Origin: Acidobacteria bacterium Ga0077534
Lineage (GTDB): Bacteria; Acidobacteriota; Blastocatellia; Pyrinomonadales; Pyrinomonadaceae
NCBI GenBank assembly: GCA_001464455.1
Contig: LNEI01000018.1
Coordinates: 475,343-539,342 of the forward strand
Reading direction: 5' to 3'
DNA length: 64,000 bases
The notes below the pieces were generated by a model, which saw only the letters and a program-made list of their open reading frames with translations, was not told the DNA's origin and ran no database searches. The position numbers were made by a program, and so were the translations under genes. Numbering within the stretch: the first letter of the stretch is position 1; each line of letters begins with the position of its first letter. Positions 34,903 to 44,110 of this stretch are shown piece after piece.

Positions 34903-36756
34903 ATGTTAAACAGATTTTTTACCGCGTCGCTTCTGCTGCTTTTGGGCTTGTTTTCAATCGCAAACGGGCAGATGGCCGCTCCCGCCGGCGGGCCCGGAAA
35001 GGTCCAGGTCATGCCGCTGTCCGAGGTGCGCGAGGGCATGCGCGGGACGTCTCGCACCGTTTTTCGCGGGTCGAAGTCAGAAGAATTCAACGTCGAGGTG
35101 CTCGGTGTTATCCCAAATTGGATCGGCCCGCGGCAGGATGTGATCATCGGAAAGCTGAGCGGCGCCCTCGCCGAACGCACCTTCGTTTTCGCGGGAATGT
35201 CGGGCTCACCGGTATATGTTGATGGCAAGCTGATCGGGGCGATATCCTACAGTTTCCCTTTTGCCAAAGAACCGATATGCGGTATCACGCCCTATGAGCA
35301 GATGACGTCGATCATGGACCAGGCCATCGCGGAGGTGCCTGGGAACACAACACCGAGAAGCTTTTCATATGCCGAACTCCGGCAGGACATTTGGCGTCCG
35401 GCGTTTCGCAATGTGGCCCCATCGCCGGCCGCTTCGGGCTTTTCGAGCAATTCGCGATTGATGGAAGTAGCGGGCCAGACGATGATGCCGATATCGACAC
35501 CGCTTTATTTTTCGGGAATCTCGCGTGAAGTGTTGGACGGAATTGCACCGGGGCTTGCCGGAGCAGGGTTTATGCCGGTCGCCGCGGCTGCCGGTGGGTC
35601 AAAGACGGAGAAGCTCTCTCCGATAACGGAAAACACCCTGCTCGGCGGCGATTCCGTAATGGTCTTTCTCTCCCGCGGAGACATCTCTATCGGGGCGGCA
35701 GGAACGGTAACGCATCGCGACGGCGAGAAGATCTACGCCTTTGGACACCCATTCTTTGGGCTTGGCGGCGCGAACCTGCCGATGACCGAATCGCACGTGA
35801 TAACGGTCATCCCGAACGCAAATAATTCTTTCAAACTCGCCGTTCCCGACGACACGGTCGGAGCGATGACACAGGACCGCCAGACGGCGATTTACGGCAA
35901 ACTCGGCGTGGCTCCGAAGATGCTGCCGATCCGCATCAAGATGATCAACAGCCGCGGGCGGGCGAACGAGATCAATTTTGAATCCGCCGTAGACGAGTTT
36001 CTAACGCCACTGCTGGTCAACGCCGGCGTAGCGAATACGCTCGCGTCGCAGGAACGAACTCTGGGCGAGATAACAATTGAAATGCAGGGCGAGATACGCG
36101 TCAAGGGCGAAGAATCGATCCGCCTTAACCGCCGTTTTGGCGGCCAGCAAGGGCTGGCTCTCGCGTCATCTGCGGCCGCCGTGCCGCTCGCCGCTCTACT
36201 TCGTGGGAACTTCCCGGGCCTCGAAATAACCGGCGTCGACATGACGATGACGTCAAAAGATGGTGGACGAAGCAGCTCGGTCGAACGGATCTCAGTCGAT
36301 AAAAGCGAGGTCAAACCCGGCGAGACCGTAGAAGTCACGGTAGTCGAAAGAACCGAAAGCGGTATGGTCAATGTAAGAAAAGTGCCGGTCAAGATCCCTG
36401 AAGACGCTATTCCGGGAGCGATCACCATCAAGGTCGGCGACGGCAACGCCGTTTCGGAGAACACCGCCATAACGCAGTTCACGCCCCGAACCGCCTCCGA
36501 GTTGATATCAACGATCAATCGAATGAAACGCTCAGACCGGCTCTATCTCGTGGTCTCGCGTGCGACGGCCGGAACGATAATAGGCGCCAGCGAAATGCCA
36601 AATCTGCCGCCGTCAATGCTCGCCACACTAAACAACGACCGCTCGGCAGGCGGTTCAAAGGCTTCGGTCAACACAATAATTTCAGAGATCGAACTACCGC
36701 AAAGCGAAATGATCGCCTCCGGCTCTCAGTCGATCACTTTGAACGTGGTCCGTTAG
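34903..36756 (+). CDS. Secreted S55 (SpoIVB-type) serine peptidase
   Basis: A 617-residue exported protein with signal peptide MLNRFFTASLLLLLGLFSIA. The S55 segment is clear: MPLSEVREGMRGTSRTVF, then FAGMSGSPVYVDGKLIG with catalytic Ser in GMSGSP and the expected following ICGITPYEQM. In Bacillus, SpoIVB starts sigma-K signalling; in non-sporulating bacteria the role is unknown. The long C-terminal half is beta-rich (VERISVDKSEVKPGETVEVTV split as VERISVDKSE and VKPGETVEVTV), like Ig-type domains. GGAAG lies about 12 nt upstream. Its TAG overlaps the purF stop (TTAG). Confidence 0.85.
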   Translation: MLNRFFTASLLLLLGLFSIANGQMAAPAGGPGKVQVMPLSEVREGMRGTSRTVFRGSKSEEFNVEVLGVIPNWIGPRQDVIIGKLSGALAERTFVFAGMSGSPVYVDGKLIGAISYSFPFAKEPICGITPYEQMTSIMDQAIAEVPGNTTPRSFSYAELRQDIWRPAFRNVAPSPAASGFSSNSRLMEVAGQTMMPISTPLYFSGISREVLDGIAPGLAGAGFMPVAAAAGGSKTEKLSPITENTLLGGDSVMVFLSRGDISIGAAGTVTHRDGEKIYAFGHPFFGLGGANLPMTESHVITVIPNANNSFKLAVPDDTVGAMTQDRQTAIYGKLGVAPKMLPIRIKMINSRGRANEINFESAVDEFLTPLLVNAGVANTLASQERTLGEITIEMQGEIRVKGEESIRLNRRFGGQQGLALASSAAAVPLAALLRGNFPGLEITGVDMTMTSKDGGRSSSVERISVDKSEVKPGETVEVTVVERTESGMVNVRKVPVKIPEDAIPGAITIKVGDGNAVSENTAITQFTPRTASELISTINRMKRSDRLYLVVSRATAGTIIGASEMPNLPPSMLATLNNDRSAGGSKASVNTIISEIELPQSEMIASGSQSITLNVVR

Positions 36757-38138
36757 GCGGCCTTTCCGTTTGCGATCAGGGTGGGATATTTGCCGGTCCA
36801 GCAGGCGGAGCAGGCACGTGAGCCGTCGATGCCGATGGCTTCGAGCATGCCTTCGAGCGAGAGGTAGCCGAGGCTGTCGGCCCCGATCGCGTCGCGAATT
36901 TCTTCGACCGTCATTTGCGAAGCGATAAGGTCACGGCGATCGGGAGTATCGACGCCGTAGTAGCAGGAATGTGCGGTCGGTGGGCAGGAGATACGCATGT
37001 GAACCTCGGTCGCACCGGCTTCGCGGACCATTTCTACGATCTTTTTCGACGTCGTACCACGGACGATCGAATCATCCACCAAAACGATACGCCTTCCATT
37101 GATCAGGTCCTTGATCGGATTGAGCTTGAGCCTAACGCCGAATGAGCGGATCTGCTGCGAGGGCTCAATGAATGTGCGGCCAACGTAGTGGTTTCGAATG
37201 ATCGCCTGGCGAAAGTTGATCCCTGACTCGCGTGCGTAACCGATAGCGGCGGCAACTCCGGAATCTGGAACAGGAACGATCAGGTCGGCGTCGACCGGAT
37301 GTTCGATGGCGAGGCGTTTGCCCATTTTGTGACGTGATTCGTTAACCGAACGACCAAAGATCGTCGAATCTGGCCGTGAAAAGTACACATGCTCAAAGGT
37401 GCAGACCGAAACGGGTTTCGCCTCAAAAGGCCTTGACGAATGCAGGCCGTCGGCGTCGATTATCAGCATTTCGCCTGGCTCGATCTCGCGTTCATAGGTC
37501 GCGTCCATCAGGTCGAACGCACACGTTTCAGAAGCCACGCACCAAGCGTCCTGATACTTACCTAAAACCAGCGGCCGAAATCCACGCGGGTCTCGGATGG
37601 CAATAAGCGAATTGGGCGTGAGAAACAGCAGAGAAAACGCCCCCTCGGTGTCGGTCAAAACCTTTCGGATCGCCTCGACGGCGTCTTTCGCCGGAGTTCG
37701 GGCGATACCGTGAAGTATGGTCTCCGTGTCCGACGTCGAGGAGAAAATTGCTCCAGCTTTTTCCAGCTTCTCCCTTTCGCGGCCCGCGAATGGAAGGTTG
37801 CCGTTATGGCAAATCGCGATCTGGCCGTGCTGACACGTCACCGAAAATGGCTGGACCTCTTTTATCGTGTTTCTTCCGGTCGTTGAATACCGCGTGTGCC
37901 CGATCGCACTGGAACCGATGAGCCGCGGCAGAACCTGCGGGTTCAAAACATCCGCCACCAGCCCGATCGCACGATGCTGATACAGGTTCTCGCCATCCGA
38001 AGACACGATGCCACACGCCTCCTGACCCCGATGCTGCAAAGCAAAAAGCCCAAGCTGCGTCAACGTCGAAGCCTCAGCGTCGCCGAAAATACCGAAGACA
38101 CCGCATTCTTCGTGAAGTTTGTCCAGGACAAGTTCCAT
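36753..38138 (-). CDS. purF: Amidophosphoribosyltransferase
   Basis: A 461-residue enzyme for the first committed step of purine synthesis, PRPP plus glutamine to phosphoribosylamine. After an 11-residue propeptide, Cys12 in HEECGVFGIFG would be the Ntn glutaminase nucleophile. GHTRYSTTG and CHNGNL follow. The PRTase half has LVPVPDSGVAAAIGYA and the PRPP loop RIVLVDDSIVRGTT. Cys residues in SCPPT and ACSACWTGKYP suggest the iron-sulfur form as in Bacillus. Length is normal. It stands alone on the minus strand between the S55 and mobA genes. Confidence 0.96.
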   Translation of the reverse strand: MELVLDKLHEECGVFGIFGDAEASTLTQLGLFALQHRGQEACGIVSSDGENLYQHRAIGLVADVLNPQVLPRLIGSSAIGHTRYSTTGRNTIKEVQPFSVTCQHGQIAICHNGNLPFAGREREKLEKAGAIFSSTSDTETILHGIARTPAKDAVEAIRKVLTDTEGAFSLLFLTPNSLIAIRDPRGFRPLVLGKYQDAWCVASETCAFDLMDATYEREIEPGEMLIIDADGLHSSRPFEAKPVSVCTFEHVYFSRPDSTIFGRSVNESRHKMGKRLAIEHPVDADLIVPVPDSGVAAAIGYARESGINFRQAIIRNHYVGRTFIEPSQQIRSFGVRLKLNPIKDLINGRRIVLVDDSIVRGTTSKKIVEMVREAGATEVHMRISCPPTAHSCYYGVDTPDRRDLIASQMTVEEIRDAIGADSLGYLSLEGMLEAIGIDGSRACSACWTGKYPTLIANGKAA

Positions 38139-38185
38139 GCTTCTCTATTGTGCCATCCCAGCGGTGTGAGAACAAAAAGCGATAC

Positions 38186-38797
38186 TTACTGAACCAGTGC
38201 ACCAGTAAGATCGCCCGGCGTGTTCACGTTATAAAACAGGCGCTCATGATCGTCTAGATGCTCATATTCGAGCGGACGAACGATCAGAGGTTTCAGATTC
38301 TCGACCAGCTCGCGCATCGGAGGCGCCGATCTTTGGCGCTCGACGATCTCGGCAATAACGGGCCTCAGCGTTTCGACTCTGTAAAAAGCAAACAGCGGTT
38401 GCAGACGGCCATCGGGTTGTTCGGGAATGACGGCTCCGTGGTCGTCCGATATCCTGTCGGCAAGCAGATCGATCAATTCGGGCTTAGTAAACGGATAGTC
38501 GCAGGCTGTCACAAACATCCACTCGGCTTTCACATCGGCCAAAGCCGTATGCAACCCACTCAGCGGCCCGCGACCCGGATAGATGTCAAAAATAAACGGA
38601 GCGCCGAGCTGAATCGCCGGTATTGCAAACCGTGCATCGTGACCGGCGACAAAGGTGATCTGCGAAAACAGCTTCGTCGCCTTCAGCGTGCCAAGCGTCC
38701 GCTCCGCGAGCGAAACACCATCGATCTCGATAAACGCCTTGTCCCGCCCCATCCGGGACGATCTGCCGCCAATCAATATAAACGCTTCGATATTCAC
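38186..38797 (-). CDS. mobA: Molybdenum cofactor guanylyltransferase
   Basis: A 203-residue nucleotidyltransferase that attaches GMP to molybdopterin cofactor. The N-terminus FILIGGRSSRMGRDKAFIEI is the MobA GGxSxRMGxDK signature. The metal-binding Asp is in TACDYPF, and RGPLSGLHTAL is conserved. The start is GTG, overlapping the stop of the upstream oxidoreductase gene (TAGTG), so the two are coupled. That fits supply of bis-MGD to the adjacent enzyme. Confidence 0.94.
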   Translation of the reverse strand: MNIEAFILIGGRSSRMGRDKAFIEIDGVSLAERTLGTLKATKLFSQITFVAGHDARFAIPAIQLGAPFIFDIYPGRGPLSGLHTALADVKAEWMFVTACDYPFTKPELIDLLADRISDDHGAVIPEQPDGRLQPLFAFYRVETLRPVIAEIVERQRSAPPMRELVENLKPLIVRPLEYEHLDDHERLFYNVNTPGDLTGALVQ

Positions 38798-41202
38798 TAC
38801 GATGGTTTTATAGATATCTCGATCGCTTTCGACGCAGGTGTTTTGCTTCGCTTTGCAAAGCTGCCGAGCGGGACGAGTGGATTTGCTTCAGGAAAGTAGG
38901 CGGCGGCGCAGCCCTTTGGTATCGGGTAAGGGACGACGGCGAACCCGTGAACGTGGCGTTCACCATCGTCGAAATAGCTGGTTATATCGACTAACGCATC
39001 TGACTTGAGGCCGTGCTCCTCGATATCCTGTTCGTTCATGAAGATCACACGCCGACTGCCTTTGACGCCCCGATAACGGTCATCAAATCCGTAGATGGTC
39101 GTGTTGAATTGATCGTGTGAACGAATAGTCGTCAAGATCAGGCGTCCGGGCTCGAGTTCGCTTTTCACGAGTTTGCTGGCGACAAATCTCGCCTTGCCGG
39201 CCTTAGTTTGGAAGACGCGATCACGCGGCGGGTTATTAAGGTAAAACCCCCCTGGTTTTCGCACTCTCTCGTTGTAATTCTCGCAACCGTCCACGACCCG
39301 CGAGATAGAGTCGCGGATGTTGTCGTAATTCTCGACCATCCGGTCCCAATCGACCGTCGACCTCGCCCCCAGCGTCGCTTTTGCCAACTCAGCGACTATC
39401 CAGGGCTCGCTCCGGAGATCTGTGGACGCGGGTTCGAAGATCCCCTTCGACATCTGTACGTTGAGCATCGTGCTCTCGGTCGTTACGAACTGCGGAGCTC
39501 GGACACTCCTGTTCGCATCGACGCCGCTTCGGCGTTGAGAGGAATTCTCGCCGGAGGAACCGGCGATGCGGACAAGAGTGTCCGCGCTCCCGTCGATCTC
39601 GCTTCTTCCGAGACACGGTAGGATCAGCGTTTGATCACTTGCAACGAGCGCGGTTCGATTGAGCTTTGTCAGCACCTGGACAGTCAACCGGCAATTCCCG
39701 AGAGCATTGAAAACCGTCTCGGTGTCGGGCGAAGCAACGGCAAAGTTCCCGCCCATCGCGAAAAAAACCTTAGCCCGACCGTCCGCCATCGCGGCGATGC
39801 TCTCGATCGTGTCAAAACCGTCATTTAGCGGTGGCGTAAAGTTGAATTCCGTACCCAAAGCAGCCGCAAACTTCTCGCTGATCTTCTCCGAGACACCCAT
39901 CGTCCGGTCGCCCTGAACATTCGAATGGCCTCGCACCGGACAAAGTCCAGCACCAGGCTTGCCGATCTGCCCGCGAAGAAGATGGAGATTTACAACATCC
40001 TGTATCGTCGCGACCGACTCGACGTGCTGTGTCAACCCCATCGCCCAGCAAGTGATCACGCGATCTGCTGCGACAAACATCTCGGCCGAGTCTGCGATCT
40101 GTTCGCGGCTAAGCCCGCTTGCCTTCAAGATCTCTTCCCAGGTGGTCGCGTTAATTGCGGAGATCAGCTCGTCGTATCCGTCGCAGTATTTGTCAATAAA
40201 CTCGTGATCAAAGATCGAACCCGGCGACGCAAGTTCCCGCTCGAGCATGGCCTTCATCATTCCCTTTAGCACCGCCATATCCCCACCGATCCTGACCGGC
40301 AAATGCAGATCGGCGAGCTTTGTTGATCGGTTTGTGAGGATGTCGATGGCAAAGGTCAGCGGATTGGACCCGTGCTGCGGATTTGGGTCTACGAAACCGA
40401 GCAGGCCGGCCTCGGGCAGCGGGTTTATCGCGATCATCTTGGCCCCGGAGCGTTTTGCATCCTGAAGCGAAGGCATCATTCTCGGGGCATTCGTTCCCGG
40501 ATTCTGGCCGATGACGATAACCAGATCCGTCTCGTTAAAATCCGAAAGCCGCACCGTTGCTTTGCCCAGGCCTATCGATTCGGTGAGAGCGACACCTGAA
40601 GATTCGTGGCACATGTTCGAGCAGTCGGGCAGGTTGTTCGTGCCGAATTGCCGAACGAAAAGCTGATAGAGAAATGCCGCCTCGTTCGAGGTGCGGCCCG
40701 AGGTATAAAAGATCGCTTCATCAGGAGAATCCAAAGCGTTCAGTTCGTTGGCTATCAGCGCAAACGCATCTTCCCACGAGATCGGCTCGAAGTGCTTCGA
40801 GCCTTTCCGCCGAATGACCGGCTCGGTCAAGCGTCCCTGATCGTTGATCCAGTGGTCGTCGCGTTCCGCGAGTTGGTCGACGCTGTTCTCTCGCCAAAAA
40901 TCGCTCTCAATGCGCTTCCTGGTCCCTTCGTCGGCCATCGCCTTTGCCCCGCTTTCGCAGAACTCGGCGAAGGTGCGCTTTCCATCCGGATCCGGCCACG
41001 CACATGACTGACAGTCGATGCCGCCAATTTGGTTAATCGTAGTAAGAGCACGAAGTGCCTTTACGGAGCCCATCGCCGCCGTGGTCCTCTTGATGGCCGA
41101 AGTAACAGCACCGATCCCAGCCGCCGTCTCAAGCGGTTTTGTGACCGTCAGGCGGCCTCCGTCCGCTGAGGGGATATCTGTCTTTCTATGTTCTGATGAC
41201 AC
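38797..41202 (-). CDS. FdhF/YdeP-family molybdopterin oxidoreductase with in-frame repeat insertion
   Basis: An 801-residue bis-MGD enzyme of the YdeP branch of the DMSO-reductase family, starting at GTG. The N-terminus has GGIDCQSCAWPDP and AEFCESG in place of the classical iron-sulfur ligands. The molybdenum-ligand region is DCSNMCHESSGVAL, with Cys rather than selenocysteine. VIVIGQNPGTNAPRM and the late MGD-binding TTIRSHDQFNTTIYG follow. YdeP proteins are linked to acid tolerance in enterics, but their substrate is unsettled. Residues about 536-570 come from palindromic element B and read AGSSGENSS then DANRSVRAP, still in frame. mobA follows immediately. Confidence 0.9.
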   Translation of the reverse strand: MSSEHRKTDIPSADGGRLTVTKPLETAAGIGAVTSAIKRTTAAMGSVKALRALTTINQIGGIDCQSCAWPDPDGKRTFAEFCESGAKAMADEGTRKRIESDFWRENSVDQLAERDDHWINDQGRLTEPVIRRKGSKHFEPISWEDAFALIANELNALDSPDEAIFYTSGRTSNEAAFLYQLFVRQFGTNNLPDCSNMCHESSGVALTESIGLGKATVRLSDFNETDLVIVIGQNPGTNAPRMMPSLQDAKRSGAKMIAINPLPEAGLLGFVDPNPQHGSNPLTFAIDILTNRSTKLADLHLPVRIGGDMAVLKGMMKAMLERELASPGSIFDHEFIDKYCDGYDELISAINATTWEEILKASGLSREQIADSAEMFVAADRVITCWAMGLTQHVESVATIQDVVNLHLLRGQIGKPGAGLCPVRGHSNVQGDRTMGVSEKISEKFAAALGTEFNFTPPLNDGFDTIESIAAMADGRAKVFFAMGGNFAVASPDTETVFNALGNCRLTVQVLTKLNRTALVASDQTLILPCLGRSEIDGSADTLVRIAGSSGENSSQRRSGVDANRSVRAPQFVTTESTMLNVQMSKGIFEPASTDLRSEPWIVAELAKATLGARSTVDWDRMVENYDNIRDSISRVVDGCENYNERVRKPGGFYLNNPPRDRVFQTKAGKARFVASKLVKSELEPGRLILTTIRSHDQFNTTIYGFDDRYRGVKGSRRVIFMNEQDIEEHGLKSDALVDITSYFDDGERHVHGFAVVPYPIPKGCAAAYFPEANPLVPLGSFAKRSKTPASKAIEISIKPS
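39492..39594. repeat. Palindromic element B, long copy inside the YdeP-type gene
   Basis: Ends are inverted versions of one unit: GAGCTCGGACACTCCTGTTC at the left, and GATGCGGACAAGAGTGTCC then GCGCTCC at the right. Between them are hairpins ACGCCGCTTCGGCGT and CCGG-aggaa-CCGG. The right unit matches the short copy in leuS. It is translated in frame on the minus strand. Confidence 0.87.
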
Positions 41203-41223
41203 TTGATCGGTCGCGGAAATGCT

Positions 41224-42144
41224 TTAATTTCCCTTCTTGTACGGGATGCCCAGAGCCTTCGGGGCGCGGGACAAACCGATGAAGCCGGCGAGGACGATTA
41301 TCGTTAGAACGTAAGGAATGATCTGGATAAATTGGACCGGAATATCGTCTCCCGACGGCATTTTCAAAACCCCTTGGAGCTGGATCGCGAGGGCTTCGGT
41401 GAAGCCAAAAAATAGACAGGCAAATAGGACCGGTAGCGGTTTCCATTTTGCGAGGATCAGGGCGGCGAGAGCAATATAGCCGCGGCCCGCGGTCATCCCG
41501 CGAGTAAAGAGCGAAGACTGGCCGATCGAAAGGTAAGCTCCCCCAGCCGCTGCCAGAAGCCCCGAGATCACGACTGCCGTATAGCGAAGACGGATAACGT
41601 TAACCCCCGCCGAATCCGCCGCCGCCGGATTCTCGCCGACCGCCCGAATACGCAGACCAAACGGTGTCTTATAAAGCACGTACCAGCAAACCGGCACTAA
41701 GGCGAAAGCCAAAATTGATGCTAGTGAGATGCGGTTGAAAAATTCCGGCAGCTGAAATTCCTTTGCCACCTGCTGCGTCGACCCCGCCGAGTCGTAAAAC
41801 GCACTGCTGAGAACTGCCGGAAGGCCAAGCATCAGCAGACTGATGGCAAACCCGGTGACGACCTGATCGGCCTCAAACTTGATGACCGCAACCGCAAAAA
41901 CAAATGCAACGATGCCGCCGACCGCCATGCCGCTGACAAATCCGATATACGGGTTGCTCAATTCGTACGTAACAACCGCCGCTGTAAAAGCTCCAGCGAG
42001 CATCAACCCCTCAAGCGCGATATTGATCACGCCCGCTCGCTCGGAAAACATACCGCCGAGAGCCGCGAAGATAAGCGGCGTCGCAAGACGGATCGTCGAG
42101 AAAAGCAGGATAATAAGAAATGTCGGTGTAAAAAATTCTCCCAT
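41224..42144 (-). CDS. Nucleoside-type ABC transporter permease (NupQ-like)
   Basis: A 306-residue inner-membrane permease of the branched-chain/BMP type, with about eight hydrophobic segments. Typical pieces are PLIFAALGGMFSERAGVINIALEG (here split as PLIFAALGGMF and ERAGVINIALEG), the EAA-like AVGENPAAADSAGVNV loop and GRGYIALAALILAKWKP. It follows the partner permease by 2 nt. With the ATPase and BMP lipoprotein at 4.6-7.2 kb it would complete a nucleoside importer. Confidence 0.9.
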   Translation of the reverse strand: MGEFFTPTFLIILLFSTIRLATPLIFAALGGMFSERAGVINIALEGLMLAGAFTAAVVTYELSNPYIGFVSGMAVGGIVAFVFAVAVIKFEADQVVTGFAISLLMLGLPAVLSSAFYDSAGSTQQVAKEFQLPEFFNRISLASILAFALVPVCWYVLYKTPFGLRIRAVGENPAAADSAGVNVIRLRYTAVVISGLLAAAGGAYLSIGQSSLFTRGMTAGRGYIALAALILAKWKPLPVLFACLFFGFTEALAIQLQGVLKMPSGDDIPVQFIQIIPYVLTIIVLAGFIGLSRAPKALGIPYKKGN

Positions 42145-42146
42145 CG

Positions 42147-43226
42147 CTATTTCCTCGTGTATCGCTGCAGTGAAGCAACAAAGATGATAATGATCGCCTG
42201 AAGCACCTCTACCAGGTCTTTCGAGACATATTTTGTCTCAATGTCGACAAATATTTCTCCACGCTTCAAAACAGCGAAAAAGATGGCGGCTATAAAGATA
42301 CCCAGCGGATGATTACGTCCAAGCAGCGCAACCGCGATGCCCAAAAAACCCCAGCCGTCTGAAAATCCGTCGTAATAACGATAGCGATAACCCAAAACTT
42401 CGCCGATCGCTACCATTCCGGCCAAGCCGCCCGAGATGCTCATCGCAATAATGATCTGCTTCTTAGGCGAAATTCCGCCGTATTCGGCCGCCGAGGGATT
42501 TTCGCCGACTGCCCGTAACTCATAGCCCCATTTTGTCTTCCAAAGGAAGATATACACCAGCACACACATCAGCATCGCGAGCAAAAAGGCTACGCTTAGC
42601 GGCACAAAATCGGGCATTCCGGGGATGTATTGGCTGATACGGGGAATGTGGGCGTTCTGCCCTATCTCAGCTGTTTGCAGGATCGGGTCGCCAGGGATCT
42701 TGAAATAATATTGCGTAAAATAGCTGACCAGAGCGATACCGACAAAGTTCAGCATGATGGTATTGATCACCTCGTGCGAACCAAATCTGGCCTTTAGGAT
42801 GCCCGGGATCGCTCCCCACAGTCCGCCGGCCACGACAGCCGTAACGATGCAGAGCAATACTAACAGGATCGAGGGCAGGCTGAACCATGACCAATTTTCT
42901 TCCTTGCCAAAGATATTGACCATCGCTCCGCCAAACTTGATGCCGACCCACGCCGTTGCGAATGCAGCGACATAGAGCTGCCCTTCGGCACCGATGTTCA
43001 AAAGTCCGCAACGGAACGCCACCGCCACCGCGAGACCTGTAAATATCAGCGGTGTCGCGATAAACAGCGTATAGCCGAGATCATTCAGCGACCCGAATGA
43101 GTTGCCCACCAGGTGGTAGAACGTAAGAAAGGGATTGTCGCCGATCAGCAGGACAATGATCCCGCCAACGACAAACGCCGCAAATACTGCGGTAAGGGGC
43201 CAAAGTATCTCGCGAAGAATCTTCAT
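42147..43226 (-). CDS. Nucleoside-type ABC transporter permease (NupP-like)
   Basis: The ATG at 43226 (MKILREILWPLTAVFAAF) is preferred; an upstream start at 43271 adds an unlikely polar stretch. The 359-residue protein is highly hydrophobic. It has family landmarks TPLIFTGLAVAVAFRCG, LLNIGAEGQLYVAA, AVGENPSAAEYGGI and GYRYRYYDGFSDGWGFLGIAVALLGRN (given as two parts, GYRYRYYDGFSDG and WGFLGIAVALLG). It pairs with the NupQ-like permease. No transporter ATPase or binding protein is adjacent. Confidence 0.9.
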   Translation of the reverse strand: MKILREILWPLTAVFAAFVVGGIIVLLIGDNPFLTFYHLVGNSFGSLNDLGYTLFIATPLIFTGLAVAVAFRCGLLNIGAEGQLYVAAFATAWVGIKFGGAMVNIFGKEENWSWFSLPSILLVLLCIVTAVVAGGLWGAIPGILKARFGSHEVINTIMLNFVGIALVSYFTQYYFKIPGDPILQTAEIGQNAHIPRISQYIPGMPDFVPLSVAFLLAMLMCVLVYIFLWKTKWGYELRAVGENPSAAEYGGISPKKQIIIAMSISGGLAGMVAIGEVLGYRYRYYDGFSDGWGFLGIAVALLGRNHPLGIFIAAIFFAVLKRGEIFVDIETKYVSKDLVEVLQAIIIIFVASLQRYTRK

Positions 43227-43388
43227 CCGGTAAGGCAAGCGATCAATGCAGCCCGTCAGGCTCACGATCATCCGCTAAGTTCTACTAAAGGTTGCGAAAA
43301 CCACTATAGCCGACAACCGGCGAAGTGTCACCTGCTCACGGAGCCAAGATCGGGTAAAAATAAATCTGAAAGTTTTGCGGAAATATAC

Positions 43389-43417
43389 TTGACAATACCA
43401 CACTCATATTTTATTAT
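43389..43417 (+). promoter_or_regulatory. Strong sigma-70-type promoter of hsp20
   Basis: TTGACA (43389-43394), a 17-bp spacer and TATTAT (43412-43417). The -35 is perfect and the -10 has five of six consensus bases. It is the best promoter in the window. Confidence 0.75.
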
Positions 43418-43424
43418 CCTTGTA

Positions 43425-43441
43425 GACTAATTGAATTAGTC
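43425..43441. promoter_or_regulatory. Candidate heat-shock operator
   Basis: GACTAATT-g-AATTAGTC, a perfect 8-bp inverted repeat around one base, spans the expected transcription start of hsp20. It is neither CIRCE (TTAGCACTC-N9-GAGTGCTAA) nor a HAIR element. Confidence 0.5.
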
Positions 43442-43474
43442 ATTTACACCAGAAATTTTTGGAGGAAATGAATA

Positions 43475-43966
43475 ATGAACATAGTAAAATACGATCCCTT
43501 CCGCGAACTTCGCTCGCTCCAGGATGAAATGACGCGTCTTTTTACCGGAAATGTTCCGGGTGGCTTTGCTCGTGAGGAAGCACTGAACTCAGGATGGTTC
43601 CCGAAAGTCGACATTTTTGAGAACAAGGATCATCTCGTGCTCGAAGCCGAGCTTCCGGGCATGAACCGCGACGATTTTGAACTTTCGTTCGAGAATAACG
43701 TTCTAACCCTCAAGGGCGAACGCAAGTTTGAAAAGAAGACGGATGGCGATAATTATCATCGTGTTGAGCGTTCGTACGGTTCGTTTACGCGTTCTTTTAC
43801 GCTGCCGCAGACCGTCACCGCTGAAGGTGCGTCAGCAAACTTCGACGCCGGCATCCTGACCGTCAGCCTGCCGAAGCGCGAAGACACCAAGGCACGCAAG
43901 ATCGAGATCACCGGAACCGACGCCGGAGCTAAGACGATCGAGGCCACGAAGACGGCTAGTGCCTAA
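43475..43966 (+). CDS. hsp20: Small heat-shock protein (Hsp20/alpha-crystallin)
   Basis: A 163-residue holdase chaperone. The N-terminal MNIVKYDPFRELRSLQDEM is typical of bacterial Hsp20. The alpha-crystallin domain runs from about 40 to 140: PKVDIFENKDHLVLEAELPG, NNVLTLKGERK, YGSFTRSFTLP and ANFDAGILTVSLPK. The C-terminal IxI-type anchor is weak (KIEITGTD). A strong GGAGG sits 10 nt before the ATG. It heads a proteostasis block with clpB and grpE downstream. Confidence 0.95.
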   Translation: MNIVKYDPFRELRSLQDEMTRLFTGNVPGGFAREEALNSGWFPKVDIFENKDHLVLEAELPGMNRDDFELSFENNVLTLKGERKFEKKTDGDNYHRVERSYGSFTRSFTLPQTVTAEGASANFDAGILTVSLPKREDTKARKIEITGTDAGAKTIEATKTASA

Positions 43967-43970
43967 CTCA

Positions 43971-44099
43971 AAACCGCCTGTGTATGCGGGCGGCAAATTT
44001 GTCAGCAGTAAGAACCGCCGGCAAATCGGACGAGCTCTCGTCAGTTGGAACTTAAATCCACTGGGAGAACAGGTCGCCCGCTCACGCAGGCGGTTCTGC
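43971..44099. repeat. Palindromic element A, intergenic copy
   Basis: Begins AACCGCCTGTGTATGCGGGC and ends in GTCGCCCGCTCACGCAGG followed by CGGTTCTG, inverted copies of the element-A terminus. It fills almost the whole gap between hsp20 and clpB. The centre differs from the leuS copy. Confidence 0.85.
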
Positions 44100-44110
44100 A
44101 TTGTATGCGG

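Noticed and set aside
34764-35228. Upstream extension of the alpha/beta hydrolase frame
   Set aside because: It would overlap the divergent S55 gene; the ATG at 34763 begins a normal membrane anchor.
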